Counted from the stretch's first letter, positions 33,717 through 44,681 are shown. The stretch: DNA of 64,000 nucleotides from Gigantopelta aegis (GCF_016097555.1 NC_054713.1:40644523-40708522), one strand, 5' to 3'. Made by a program: numbers and translations. Notes: generated from the letters alone by a model not told the origin.

Positions 33717-35321
33717 TACTACTCAAAAGAATTTAAGGGTCAGACGATATTTTCGACATTATTTTCTGAATGTCAGTTATATTAGCTAGACCATAATGTC
33801 ACGCATGGTATTGTTCCATTTTGACGAAAGTGGGTCTAAGCAACCCATAAATGAATTAAAATCCACTGTCAATGACACTGTCGACTAGTTCTAATGGCGA
33901 AAACATGCTTACATTTGCACGTAAATTAGGGCGAAAGCGAAAGGTCTGCTAAGTGCCCATAACTTGCTTTTTCACAAAGCGCTTCATTTGCACGCTTTGC
34001 ACGTGTATTCCATGTTCCCAATGCTGAATTTCCGTATAATTGGAGCTTGTGTTCGTGTACGGTGCACACTCCAAATTCGACAATGGTACGACTTCAACTG
34101 ACTATCGAAGATCGAGGAAGGGCTATTGCTTGGCTTCAGGATGGCAATACGCAAAGAAATGTTGCTCTGAGACTTGGTGTCAGTCAGAGTGTCGTTGGCC
34201 GACTGTGGCAACGGTACCAAGCAACGAATTCTGTTCGAAATCGTCCACGTTCGGGAAGACCCCGAAGCACTACAAATAGAGAGGACCGCTACATCACCAA
34301 TATGGCTCTACGTCAACGCACAACCACTGCACGCCGATTACATGACAATCTGCGGACTGCGACTGGAACTCGAGTGTCTGATCAAACCATACGCAATCGT
34401 CTGAGAGCCAATAATCTACGCTGCCGTCGCCAGGCTGTTCGACCACCACTCCTACCACGTCACAGAACGGCCAGACGTCACTGGTGCACGCTTCATCTGC
34501 GGTGGCAACGTGTTCAGTGGTGTCGAGTGATGTTCACTGATGAGTCCAGGTTTAGTCTCCAGTTCAACGACGGTCGGGTTCGTGTCTACAGACGTCCTGG
34601 GTAGCGCTTCGCTGACGTTAACGTTAGACAACGTCACCGGTTCGGTGGTGGCAACGTCATGGTGTGGGGCGGCATCTCTATCCACCACAGGACCCCCCTC
34701 TATGTGGTGGATGGCAATCTGAATGGAATCCGCTATCTGAATGAGATTATCCGGCCGTTGGTTCTCCCAGGCCTTCAGCAGATTGGCGGCGGGGCAGTTC
34801 TGCAGGATGACAATGCCAGACCCCACCGCGCCAGGGTGGTAACGGACTTTCTCAGACAACAAGGTATCGCCAGGATGGATTGGCCAGCATATTCGCCTGA
34901 CTTGGCCCCAATAGAGCACGCCTGGGACGAATTAGGCAGGAGAGTTAGGGATAACCATGCCCCTCCGGCCAACCTTCATGATCTGGGTCAACTTCTTATG
35001 GCAGAGTGGCAGGCCATTCCCCAAGAGTTCTTCAGACGTCTGATCAACAGCATGAGGCAACGATGTGTCGAGTGTATTCGCGCCAGGGGTGGATTCACAC
35101 ACTATTAAACGAATGTTCTAATGTGTAAAATCCATGTTTGACAACCTTCAACTTTGACAGCATGTCATGTGACTTTCTTGTATACGGTGACGTTTATTTG
35201 TGGTTTTTTGTAAATATGGAACAATAAATAAAAAATTTGGTGTAGTTTACATCATCAATCTAATACACTCTTAAAGTTGTTTGGTTATAAATTTTTGACC
35301 CTTAAATTCTTTTGAGTAGTA
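33717..35321 (+). mobile_element. Tc1-like DNA transposon, complete
   Basis: The element is 1605 bp with 26-bp terminal inverted repeats that match perfectly (left 33717-33742 starting TACTACTCAAAAGAATTTAA; right 35296-35321). It is flanked by TA on each side (33715-33716 and 35322-35323), the standard target duplication of this superfamily. One transposase frame of 341 codons lies inside, broken by one stop. Perfect termini and a single lesion indicate a young insertion. Confidence 0.95.
34083..35108 (+). pseudogene. Tc1-like transposase (DD34E) with one in-frame stop
   Basis: The frame starts at MVRLQLTIEDRGRAI and ends RARGGFTHY, 341 codons, the usual length for Tc1 transposases (about 340). 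In order it has a helix-turn-helix (TQRNVALRLGVSQSVVGRL, residues 24-42), a GRPR hook, a second helix-turn-helix, then the catalytic core. The core has D153 (FTDESRF), D243 (LQDDNARPH) and E278 (SPDLAPIEHAWDEL), with 34 residues between the last two. A TAG at codon 174 (34602-34604) interrupts the frame just after the first catalytic motif; the reading frame is otherwise unbroken across it. In the family this protein cuts and joins the element at TA sites. This copy should give no full-length product, unless the stop is read through or is a sequencing error. An upstream ATG at 34047 adds 12 residues and is less likely. Confidence 0.93.
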
Positions 35322-35442
35322 TATTTTATACCAGTTACATCTACTGATGTTCTTGTAGTACTACAGACAAATGCTGTAATTATAGACAACAAATGAGGTT
35401 TTCAACTATTGGCAATGGACTAATGGCAGTGTATTGTGCTAA

Positions 35443-36077
35443 CCAGTCTTCCCTTAAATATGGGCCTGCTTAATATTAGGGACTGTGGACACTTTTTAAA
35501 TATGACAAGAATTATAGCGATTTTTGTTGTACCGATGGAATACCATTAAAACAACTATTTAAAAAAAAAAAAATTAGTTGTCCCTATCCACCTAAAATGA
35601 ACATTTTCTATTAAGGGGAAATAACTGTTTAGCAAAAATTTACAATTCTAAAAAACCCCAGTTGAAACATTGAAAATTGGTTAAATTTAAGCCATATTTT
35701 GGGTTTAAATACACTTACTAGCAATAACCCAATAAATATTTCCACAAAATTGTCATAGTAACCCCAATTTGTTTCAAGGCATGTACTTTTAAAAAAATGT
35801 GCTGCATTAATTAAATCAATCTCATATGCATAACACAAATAATAATCAACCTTGGATCCAAGTGATTAGTGTTAGGAGTGCACACACACACATTTTCAAA
35901 AGACCAGAAAATCTGTTTAACAGATGAATAAAATTAATTTGTTTTTAGTGGGGAGTATGATCTTGTTCAGCTGGATGTTTTTAGAGAAGTTTATAATTAC
36001 ATAATGCATGTTAATGTAATTATGACTATTGTAAGTGTTGTTTTCTACCCTACTTTCTATAGCTGCCCTTTTTAAAC
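35443..36077 (+). repeat. Paired repeat, copy 2 (right of the Tc1 element)
   Basis: Second copy of the block at 32484-33355, without the MITE and with several small deletions. The Tc1-like element lies between the two copies. Confidence 0.75.
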
Positions 36078-36540
36078 GAGTTCTGTTTAAGGAACAAGAC
36101 ACCACACCTTAGTACATTGTATGCAGCAGAATGTTGTAGTAGAATGCTTTTTAAGTTAAAATTTGTTGTGTTTAATGATAGTAGGCTAGTGTATGTTTGA
36201 CATTTGGTCTTTGTGACATGTACATGTAGTTAGTGGAAACCTGGTAGTTTTGTATTAGGAATGAAAAAAAAAATGTGTTTCATGTTTTATCCTTGAAAAA
36301 AATATGGTAGGTAGATTGGTAGGAAGTTGTTTTTTTGTTGTTTTTTTCCTTTTTGTTTTTTTAAAAGTCTAATCAAATGGAGAAACCATAATCAGCCAAG
36401 GTGTTCCAAATCTAGTTTATTGATTGCAAAAAATCAGGGATCAAGATTTTAAAAAACAAACAATTTTTCTTATTTTTTTGGCTTCAAAAATCAGTGTAGG
36501 TCGGGGAAACCGGAAGCACACATGTTTGTTTTTAGGCCTT
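36078..36540. other. Intergenic with a weak SINE remnant
   Basis: A decayed T2-like stretch (TTGTTGTGTTTAATGATAG, then TTTGACATTTGGTC) at about 36166-36265. Otherwise T-rich with no gene. Confidence 0.4.
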
Positions 36541-36768
36541 TGCAGCAAGGGATACTTTATATGTACTTTCCCACAGACAGGACAGTATATACCACAACCT
36601 TTGATATACCAGTCGTAGAGCACTATTTAAGATGGAGGCGGGGGGGGGGGGGGGGGGACCCAGTCAGAGAATGGGTCCATTGAGAGGATTTGATCCTTTA
36701 TCACAAGCACCTCAGGTGAGCACTCGACCAACGAATCTGGATCCTGCCACCAACAGTGCATGCTGAAG
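36541..36768 (-). mobile_element. SINE remnant, body with H3-like head
   Basis: Shared body (GCAGCAAGGGATACTTTATA to GATATACCAGTCGTAGAGC), a G run at 36638-36657, then a degraded head (GGATTTGATCCTTTATCAC, GAGCACTCGACCAACG). No tail is present. Confidence 0.7.
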
Positions 36769-36960
36769 GTGCTGTGTGCTACAGGATTAATCCTGTCCAT
36801 GCTTCTTCGTGTTCCAATCAGGCCTGACATGCAGTTCTGTTATTTAACATTTAGACTACTGGATTCAGTTTTGACAAAATCCACGTTGAGTGGGTACAAG
36901 TTTATGATTTTTACTGACATATATTCACTTAAATGTTTTATAAATACATAAAATAAAGTT

Positions 36961-37292
36961 CATTTGAATTGGTAAATATTGTTTTCGTGGGTTTTTAAAA
37001 AACATTATGATATTTTAGATAAGTTAATGTTGATTAAAATTAGGCACAAAATCGAAAAAGTTGCGTTTTTACTTATGGTCCAGTATTTATGTCCATTATC
37101 AAATTAGCTGTCACAATCAGCTATCAATCCCTGAAAATTACCGCGATGTGCCGCCATTGTTATCTAGCAGAAATACTTGCCCAAAACCAGTTTTTCAACT
37201 CAAAATTCCAAGGTATTTTCCATTGAAAAACGAAAAACTAAAGATAGTTGAAACCGAGTTGTGTTCCGTTTACTGTTATATAATTGTTTCCG
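36961..37292 (+). other. Candidate non-coding first exon and promoter region of the gene at 37751
   Basis: The coding exon is preceded by a clear splice acceptor at 37704-37705, so a 5' UTR exon must lie upstream. Good donor sites occur at 37293 (CG then GTGAGT) and 37370 (GG then GTGAGA), giving an intron of roughly 340-410 bp. The transcription start is not identifiable by eye. Confidence 0.4.
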
Positions 37293-37750
37293 GTGAGTGG
37301 TGTGTGCAAAATGGCTGGAAATATATAAATTGGGGACAGTGTACAGTATGTCGACTGGCGTGATGTTGGGTGAGATATCTCACCTGCAGTAGTGAGAAGG
37401 TTAATAAGTTAAACCATTTAGCAGCAGTGGGTTTCTTCGCTTATTCTCTAAACTAAGTGTTGCAGGGAACATTCTGTTTTCGAAAATTTCAAATAGCATT
37501 TCTAGTCAATTAAAAATTGATTAGCAACTACGGTACTATTTAATGTTTTAAAATTGTGCAGCAATCTTTGAAACTTGTATTGCGAATTGTGAGGTGTTAC
37601 TGAACAAATGTTCTTTATGATACAGCTACAATATATTTGAAATTTACAACCTGAATAAAAAAAATGTGCTGTGTTCTCAGTAAAATGTATCCCATTCTTC
37701 TGCAGGTTTGCACGAAAGATCCTCTTCCGAAAGATAGATATTTGTGAAGA

Positions 37751-40675
37751 ATGGAGAGTGGTTCTGTAGGGGCAGGTGCCCTTACGAAGTCCAAGATTCA
37801 AGACTCTTCCAGGGATGGAGGAAAGCATCAAGTAAAGCTTCCACAAAGTGATAGAAAGCTTCCACCCAGTGAAGATATTTCTAATATTAAAGAAAACGTG
37901 AACAACAATGCCAGTCTATCGTGTGATCCTGACTATGGCGAGGATGCAAGTGAAGCACATTACCAAGATTCTGCTTCTGCTCGTATTAATGATGATGTTC
38001 CAGTTGAGGTCAGAGAAGAGGCTGTGCATGATGATGTTCAGATGCAAAGTCACAATGTTGAGGATGCCTCCCATCCTTCAAATAATGGCCGTAGCAGTGT
38101 TACCGAAGCACAGGGCAATCATGTTACGACTACAATTACGACCACGACTAAAAAATCCAAACAGTGTTTACAAGTTGATGTAGGTGGTTGTGGAGACCAT
38201 AGAGATACTAATTCCACTTCCAAAGAGAAATCAGTGACCAGAAAGATTATAAAGGAAGAGAATGTTTGTGATGAGCTGCCAGTTTATAATGATATTGCAA
38301 TGGATCCTTCACCAAATTATCAAAACAATGCCACTAACTCTACACAGCATCCAGCTGACAACAGGACCAAAAGTCATTGTCGTGAAACAAAAATCTTAAT
38401 TCAGAATCGGCAGGCACTTGAGGAACAAGAAAAGATTGATAATGAAAACACTCAGATTCTGCTTGTGTATGTAGACGAAACCAGTAATGAATCTGTGCTG
38501 ATGGTTGATGAAAACAACACTCAAACAAAAGAAGACAACAAAACAGCTATGTCAACATCTAATCTTGTGGAAACTGTCATTGTTAAAAATGAACAGTCTA
38601 CAGAAGACAGTTTAAAAAAAACTATTGTTAAAGACGAGACAATCGATTCTGCTCCAAGCTGTAATTTGAAGACTGCTCGTCCTACAGAACACAAGCAAAT
38701 GGAAATCTGTGACACAGATGATAGTCGTAGAAATGGAAATATTGCAGACAATGTAGTCAGTGAAAGAAATGCTCCTAGATGTTCACCACGAACATCTGCT
38801 GTAAAGATTAACGGTGGTGCTGGTGATGTGAAATCAGTGATACCTGTGGAACCTGCTGCCACATATGGTAAAAAGCAAACCACTAATGGGCAGCAGGTTC
38901 TCCGTGTATCAAGCAGTAATAAGCCTTTAGAATCTGACGTGTTCAAAGAACCCAGTACATGTAGTCAACTTAAACAACCGACATTGGATGGAACCAGAAG
39001 GCAAAATGGAGAGAATGTCATTATGGGTTCTGACAACAACAATAATAGCAGCAGGGTAGCAAAATCTGAGACGGTCATTTCACAGTTTAACATGTTCCCC
39101 ACCGAAAAGGATGTCATGGCCGCAGTCTATCAGAACACGGCAGAGACTTCACATCTGACCGGCAACTGTGGCTTGATGAACAGTCAGAGCAGCTCCACAT
39201 CAGTTGTGTCCACACACAGTGGTTGCAGTTCTTACATACCAAGTGACCTTCAACCGAACTCTAGTTATCCTGAAGCACAAAGCTCACACTCAAAATGGTT
39301 TGCAAACCAGGTGAATCTTGCTGCGGCCTTGTGTGTGGCCAACAACAGCAGCTATCAGGATGTTCACGGATCATCACCTCTCATTCCACAGCGATCTCCA
39401 CAACAGAGAAATGTTTTCAGTCCATCGTATCAGAAGGATTTTTCCCAGTTTGTCCTGCAGAGCCCAAAACCGAATGTCCATGGCAATCAGAACATCTCGC
39501 CAAGCATGCTGTGTTCACCGTCAACGAATCTCTTTGAAACTTTGATGTATCAGAGTGAGAATCCATTTTCTCCATCAGCGTCCAGATCTGACACAGGTCG
39601 TAACTATAGCAACGTGCAAGACTTGGATGAGCTTATGTCTGCACAGCAGGCTTACCAGCCACGGCAGCCACCATGTTTTATGAACACTTCAGCTCACTCA
39701 ACCAGCCAGCAGGCAAACCGGTCTCAAGATGTAAACTGGAATAGCATGAACCAGCCAGCCACCCTGCCTGGTGTTGCCTCTTTGCTCCCTTCGAGCTCTG
39801 TACACCATGCAGAGGGAAGACCTAGCAGTAGCAGTGCAGGCCATACTCCTTACAATACGAGAGATAGATATGCAAGTAATTCTGTCTTACCAAGCATGAG
39901 TAACGTAGCCGTTGAACATGTCAGACCACAGAAAGATACAAACAGTTTGATAGCTTGTAACAGTAATGTGGTGATCGAGGAGTACACTGCAACCCAGTAT
40001 CAGGAGATCCTGCAGAGACCAGAATTGGGTCACGGACATGGCAATAGGAACTGGAATGCTGCACCTCATGAGGATCGGGATTGTCAAGGACGTCCAAATC
40101 AACACAAGACGAGACCTCGCAAACAGAACATAAGTGAATCAAGCAGCGCTCCCCATCTTGCGTCAAAGCAGTCATCTTCGGGGAAAGGCACGAAAAGAAG
40201 CCACAGCAACACGGATCACAGTGCTTCTGTGACTTCATCATCAACTAAAAAAGCCTGTCACTCACCAACTGAAGAAGACTCCAAGGGATACGTCAACTAT
40301 CAGATAGCCTCAACTATTCACACACTCAAGCCTAGACACATCGTATCTTGGTACATCGATTTCCTCATCAAGGAAAATGAGAACATCACAGATATGTCGC
40401 ATTCGTATTCCATCCCAGCTGGCATCTTCGATGACAGGGATTTCTACTTCATGGAGAGCCTGCTGAAAAGGATGTCGTTCCCCACAAAGAAATTTGCTAA
40501 CTGGATGCAGGTGAATTTTCCTAGCATTAATATCAATGCCATTGACTTCAGTGAGGGTCGGCGAAGACAGCAGAATTTCATCATCGACGAAGCCAAATAC
40601 TGGAGTGAGAGAACTCAAGTGGATATTATTAATGAAGTCTTCTACCATTTTCAGTCAGTTCGGGATCAGAAGTAA
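37751..40675 (+). CDS. Large disordered protein with an unrecognised folded C-terminal domain
   Basis: A 974-codon frame lies in one exon. The start is firm: an in-frame TGA (37745-37747) lies just upstream, and a pyrimidine-rich acceptor (CATTCTTCTGCAG, exon from 37706) precedes it. Residues 1 to about 780 are low-complexity and polar, rich in Ser, Asn, Gln and Thr, with no membrane segment or signal peptide. Basic clusters at about 787-792 (TRPRKQ), 812-816 (KGTKR) and 830-835 look like nuclear localisation signals. Residues 847-974 change character to a compact, aromatic-rich region (KPRHIVSWYIDFLIKE, DRDFYFMESLLKRMSFPTK, FANWMQVNFPSI, EAKYWSERTQVDIINEVFYH) that is predicted-looking alpha-helical and ends at the stop. 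I do not recognise this domain. A nuclear scaffold or transcription-related role is plausible from disorder plus basic signals, but it is inference. Codon use is that of a real gene. Its convergent neighbour is SPAG7, 11.5 kb away. Confidence 0.9.
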   Translation: MESGSVGAGALTKSKIQDSSRDGGKHQVKLPQSDRKLPPSEDISNIKENVNNNASLSCDPDYGEDASEAHYQDSASARINDDVPVEVREEAVHDDVQMQSHNVEDASHPSNNGRSSVTEAQGNHVTTTITTTTKKSKQCLQVDVGGCGDHRDTNSTSKEKSVTRKIIKEENVCDELPVYNDIAMDPSPNYQNNATNSTQHPADNRTKSHCRETKILIQNRQALEEQEKIDNENTQILLVYVDETSNESVLMVDENNTQTKEDNKTAMSTSNLVETVIVKNEQSTEDSLKKTIVKDETIDSAPSCNLKTARPTEHKQMEICDTDDSRRNGNIADNVVSERNAPRCSPRTSAVKINGGAGDVKSVIPVEPAATYGKKQTTNGQQVLRVSSSNKPLESDVFKEPSTCSQLKQPTLDGTRRQNGENVIMGSDNNNNSSRVAKSETVISQFNMFPTEKDVMAAVYQNTAETSHLTGNCGLMNSQSSSTSVVSTHSGCSSYIPSDLQPNSSYPEAQSSHSKWFANQVNLAAALCVANNSSYQDVHGSSPLIPQRSPQQRNVFSPSYQKDFSQFVLQSPKPNVHGNQNISPSMLCSPSTNLFETLMYQSENPFSPSASRSDTGRNYSNVQDLDELMSAQQAYQPRQPPCFMNTSAHSTSQQANRSQDVNWNSMNQPATLPGVASLLPSSSVHHAEGRPSSSSAGHTPYNTRDRYASNSVLPSMSNVAVEHVRPQKDTNSLIACNSNVVIEEYTATQYQEILQRPELGHGHGNRNWNAAPHEDRDCQGRPNQHKTRPRKQNISESSSAPHLASKQSSSGKGTKRSHSNTDHSASVTSSSTKKACHSPTEEDSKGYVNYQIASTIHTLKPRHIVSWYIDFLIKENENITDMSHSYSIPAGIFDDRDFYFMESLLKRMSFPTKKFANWMQVNFPSININAIDFSEGRRRQQNFIIDEAKYWSERTQVDIINEVFYHFQSVRDQK

Positions 40676-40691
40676 TGAGCATGTGTTACCA

Positions 40692-40701
40692 AATAAATAA
40701 A
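40692..40701 (+). promoter_or_regulatory. Possible polyadenylation signal
   Basis: Overlapping AATAAA hexamers lie only about 17-26 nt after the stop codon of the 974-codon gene. Use of this signal would give an unusually short 3' UTR, so a more distal site is also possible. Confidence 0.3.
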
Positions 40702-41321
40702 TTTAAAAACACCCCTCCAAGACCAAGGTGCATTGACAGTTGGCTTCAACTGATGACTGATGGCTTTTACACAAATTAAATTTCCTAAAAACAAAGTGAA
40801 AAAAATCTTTGCCATCGAGAAGTTTAGTATTTGATGCAAATTAACTGTTTTCATTTGTTGTATACAGGGGTGGGAATTCTCCTCGGATCAGCTGTTTTCA
40901 TCTCATGGACAATCGCATTTTAATCATCCTTTACTCCAAAATGTGTCAGATGGCACAGATTTTAACCTAGGAGTTCAAGAATTTCCGGGACCCCTCTAGA
41001 TTTCCTCTTTTTCACAGTTCACCAATTCCCACCCCTGTGTATAACAGATGGCACTGCTGTTGACATTTTGACAAGTTACTGTTAATGTTTAAGTTTACAG
41101 TAATGAATGAATTTGGGTAAAGACACTTTGACTCACGAATCACGAGTCAAAATGTTTCTACTCATAGTTTTTTAGTTCATAAATTTCAGCCTGCTATGCA
41201 GCCATTTTTATTCATCTCATTTACATTAATGAAAACCTTACTTACTTTGGTACATGCCTATCAAAAGAAAGAGATGTAGTAGGAAATTTCATCGTTGTGA
41301 AAAATTCCATAGTACCAATGT
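40702..41321. other. Probable 3' UTR or intergenic
   Basis: No second gene is seen. A word pair GGGGTGGGAATTCTCC (40867) and GAATTTCCGGGACCCC / AATTCCCACCCCTG (40979-41036) suggests a small MITE of about 175 bp with CAGGGGTGGGAATT termini (40865-41037). Confidence 0.45.
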
Positions 41322-41563
41322 CAGTGTTTCTGCCAGAAAAAAAATTTGGGGTATGGCGCTGTGCAATTGAATGCATCCATCAGTAAGGGGTATGGGAGGC
41401 CTCCCCCAAAAAGAAAATAAGTTACGTTTAGGGTTAGGGTTAAGAAAAGCATACAGTAATGATAAGAATAATTAATTTTGTCAAAAGGTTAACTTAAAAA
41501 ACCCTCATCTGCCAAAACTTTGGGTATGACACCATACCCGTTTTACCCTCTGGCAGAAATTCT
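41322..41563. mobile_element. MITE, CAGTGTTTCTGCCAGA termini
   Basis: Starts CAGTGTTTCTGCCAGAAA and ends TTTTACCCTCTGGCAGAAAT, imperfect inverted termini. A second copy at 46901-47107 shares TTTGGGTATGGCACCATAC and GGGTTAGGGTTAA internally. CAGTG termini suggest hAT-like. Confidence 0.75.
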
Positions 41564-42351
41564 TAGAATGGAAATTGCATTTTAAAAACTTTTAAAATTA
41601 CTTTATAAAAACAACTCATGGTAGCTTGAAAAATTGCATTTTGAAAATATTTTCGACTATACCTTATGGTTGAAATGTTTAGAAAATTTATTGTTGATCT
41701 GTGATGGCACACACAGGTGCTGTTACTACATGTAGTTTTAATAGAAAATACTCCAAACGACTTACGTTGTTTGTCGTTTCATCTTGAGACAGCTGAATGT
41801 GAACTTTTCTCTTTTGTGACATTTTCAGCTTTAAAGCCGTTTCCCCATAGATCAGTCAGCAAAAAGTGTGTTAATATATTTAATTAGGAATACATGTTGT
41901 GCTTGTTTGAAATTGTGGCAATTTACAGTTTGCAATTTAAATCCGTATTCATGTGACTATTCAGGCATTTAAATTGCTATCAGATACATGCTAGCAGAGG
42001 TTTGATTGTTCAGTTGAAAAGTCATGCACACAGGGACCATACCCCCCCAATCAATTTTTTTTTAAACTATTAAATTTTATAAAATCATACATACATAGTG
42101 TGGGTTGGCCCCCCAATATGGGTTACTCCCCCCCCCCCCCCCCCCAAAAAAAAATGACACACTAATACTGTGTTATCAGGGTTCAACAACTCCACTAGCC
42201 CTTGGTCCTGGCTAGTGAATTTTTGGTCTTGGCTACTGGAAATTATCAACTGTATTACTATAATACATAGGACACTAGCCAAAGTTTCTGTGAGGGATAG
42301 TGACTTTCTCAAACATTTGTTGAATACTGGTTGTTAGTCACCTACCGGTCC
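41564..42351. other. Intergenic, no gene seen
   Basis: AT-rich, with a C run near 42128-42145. Near 42178-42320 the words CAGGGTTCAACAACTCCACTAGCC and CTAGCCAAAGTTTCTGTGAG hint at an old CAGGG-type MITE. Confidence 0.4.
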
Positions 42352-42900
42352 CATCAGAGGGGACTATGGCTTTCGTCTCCATCCATCCATCCTTCCTGTC
42401 TGTCTGTCTGTCCAATATAGTTTTTCTGGAGAAAAACAATTCCACAATGCCTAAACATATTGAGCTAAAACTTTGTATATAGGTTTATTATGTACGGTTA
42501 CATATCAAGTTTAACTTTAATGATGATTTACTGATTTTTTGAGAGTTATGGCCCTTGATGCCATATAACCGTAAATAAAATGTGTTGAGTGCGTCGTTAA
42601 ATAAAACATTAACTTCCTTGAATTTAGGAGATACAAATGTTTGTTTTCCCGATTTTATTTTTGCAATGCCTCAACATATTGAGCTAAAATTTTGTATATA
42701 GCTTTATTATGTACCGTTACAGATCAAGTTTGACTTTAATGCAGATTTACAAATTTTTTCACAATTATAACCCTTGAACTTTGGAGATAAGAAAAAAAAA
42801 AATCCTGACATTTTTTTTGCAATGCCTCAAGATATTGAGCTACAGTTTTGTGTATAGCTTTACCATGTTCTGTTAGGAGATGTGAAAAATGTTTGGGCAA
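42352..42900 (+). repeat. Dispersed repeat with three internal sub-repeats, interrupted by a SINE tail
   Basis: The motif AATGCCTMAACATATTGAGCTA, followed by TTTTGTATATAGSTTTATTATG and ATCAAGTTTGACTTTAATG, occurs near 42447, 42663 and, shorter, 42820. The same family lies in reverse at 57040-57500 and 63040-63190 in the SPAG7 introns. Confidence 0.75.
42559..42612 (+). mobile_element. SINE T1 tail fragment
   Basis: Only the last 54 bp of a T1 SINE are present (GCCATATAACCGTAAATAAA to AAATAAAACATTAACTTCC), a strong 5' truncation. It sits inside the dispersed repeat at 42.35-42.9 kb. Confidence 0.85.
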
Positions 42901-43046
42901 GGTAGGTGAATTGTATTGCTTTAGTCTACTGTATTGAAAGGTGTATATGCTTGTATTTTATATTTTAATATAAAATTGATGAGGACCATTTCATATAAGG
43001 GGACCCCATTATGTTCCATATGGAACACAGGATTTCTCACATCCCT

Positions 43047-43200
43047 AGCTATGCAAAACAGACCCATTCCATGACTTCAGCCCATGCGGAATAAATCTGT
43101 CTTGCATGGGCTATGACGTCAATGAATTTAATATGGGGAGTATTACGGCATTGGTAATATATGACATCATATCAATGTCAGTTGGTTAGTTTTAGATACA
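43047..43200 (+). repeat. Direct repeat of about 150 bp, copy 1
   Basis: Pairs with 43499-43652, 452 bp away. Shared words are CCCATTCCATGA, AATAAATCTGTCTTG and GGTAATATATGAC. Each copy contains a TGACGTCA-like site (CTATGACGTCAATG and CTATGACGTCATTG). Confidence 0.8.
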
Positions 43201-43498
43201 TGTATTTCTTTCTCTTATGAGCCTATTGTGATTGCATTTTGCGAAGGATGTTAACTCTATTGTTATGTTTATAACACTTTCAAATTAATATTTTGCGATT
43301 GAAACCTTCATTGTAAAAGCTATCTGGTTAATTTATAGTGTAAAATGTTATTTAACCCATGTCACAAACAAGGTCAAATAGAAAAGTTACTTATTCAGCC
43401 ATCTTTGTTACTGTTAGTCATATTTTTACCACCTCAGGTATACTTTTTTTTCTATCCCACATGGCCACATATGATGGATTCTTACATTCTCCCATCCC

Positions 43499-43652
43499 TA
43501 GCCATGCAAGACAGTCCCATTCCATGATGTCAGCCCATGCAGAATAAATCTGTCTTGTATGGTCTATGACGTCATTGAATTTAACATGGGGAGTATTACA
43601 GTGTTGGTAATATATGACGTCATATCAGTGCCAGTTGGTTAGTTTTAGATAA
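43499..43652 (+). repeat. Direct repeat of about 150 bp, copy 2
   Basis: Matches copy 1 along its length and continues into the similar downstream text ATTAAAACCTTCATT. A larger duplication of about 450 bp (43.05-43.5 and 43.5-43.8 kb) is likely. Confidence 0.8.
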
Positions 43653-44432
43653 ATATTTTGTTATTAAAACCTTCATTATAAAAACTATCTTGTTAATTTG
43701 TTGTGTTAAATTTTATTTAACACATGAAACAATGATGCGGAAAATATGATAGTGTAGTTTATTTATAATAAAACGGTCAAATAAAGAAGTAACTTTTTAA
43801 GCCATCTTTGTTTGTTCGTGTAAAATAATGGTTTATTTATCGAATGGATGGGAGAAAAAAAAGAGACTCCATCATATGTGGTCATATGGGATAGGCAAGC
43901 CTTGTCCTGGGTCGAAATTTCCACCTCCTCAGGTGTACTTTTTCTATTTCACATGACCACATATGATGGGGTCTATTATTGCAAATAATGTTAAAATCTC
44001 TGAAAAGTTTAATGATAAAAAGCTCTATATGTACAGCACTGGGCCTAGGAATAATTATTGAATTACACAAGATTGATTAAGTGTTTTAGTTTTAAAATTA
44101 TTTGAACAATGTTCAAGACTGGAGAAAAAGGGTGTTCCTTATATGCAATGGCCCATGAACATTGTGGTGTTTTTGATTAATAAGATAAGATTACTATTCT
44201 AAACTTTCTTAGTATGTGGTAACCTGGTAACCTCAAGAACCGTTGTCAACTTATTCCGATGATTGTTTTTTGTTGTTGGGTTTTTAAAGTGTTAACATGA
44301 TCACTCCTCAGTTGTTTACACCCAATTTTTAAACTGCATGTACATGTATTCATTCGGCAAACAAATAGCCATGTGTGTGTGTGTTGTTTTCACAATTCAC
44401 TTGTAAAATTCATTCTTTCATATATTTGTTCC
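43653..44432. other. Intergenic, no gene seen
   Basis: Tail of the duplication, then AT-rich sequence with an ATTC microsatellite at its right end (44431-44461). The word CACATATGATGG, with its surroundings, appears in both orientations (43466 and 43871/43961), a weak inverted repeat. Confidence 0.4.
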
Positions 44433-44667
44433 ATTCATTCATTCATTCATTCATTCATTCAGTTATTTTCGTGCTTATATTCAGTTACGGTTAAAGCACG
44501 CTGTCCTGAACACACCTCAGCTATTTGGACTGTTTGTTGAGGACAGAGGGTTAGTTGTTAGTAGTTAGTGAGAGAGAAGTTGGCATACTGGCCTTACACC
44601 TACCAGTGAAGTCCTTAAACTCGCTCTGGGTGGGGGCTGTTACTGGGAGGTGAACCCAGTACCTACC
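44433..44667 (-). mobile_element. SINE, H2/T3, head cut by the next insertion
   Basis: (ATTC)n and T3 end (AGTTATTTTCGTGCTTATAT), body, then CCCAGTACCTACC of the H2 head, ending where the second T3 SINE inserted. Confidence 0.8.
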
Positions 44668-44681
44668 AGCCTTATTCATTC

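Noticed and set aside
41431..41452. Telomere-like GGGTTAGGGTTAAG
   Set aside because: Only two units, inside a MITE, and also present in the other copy of the same MITE. It is part of the element and not an interstitial telomere.
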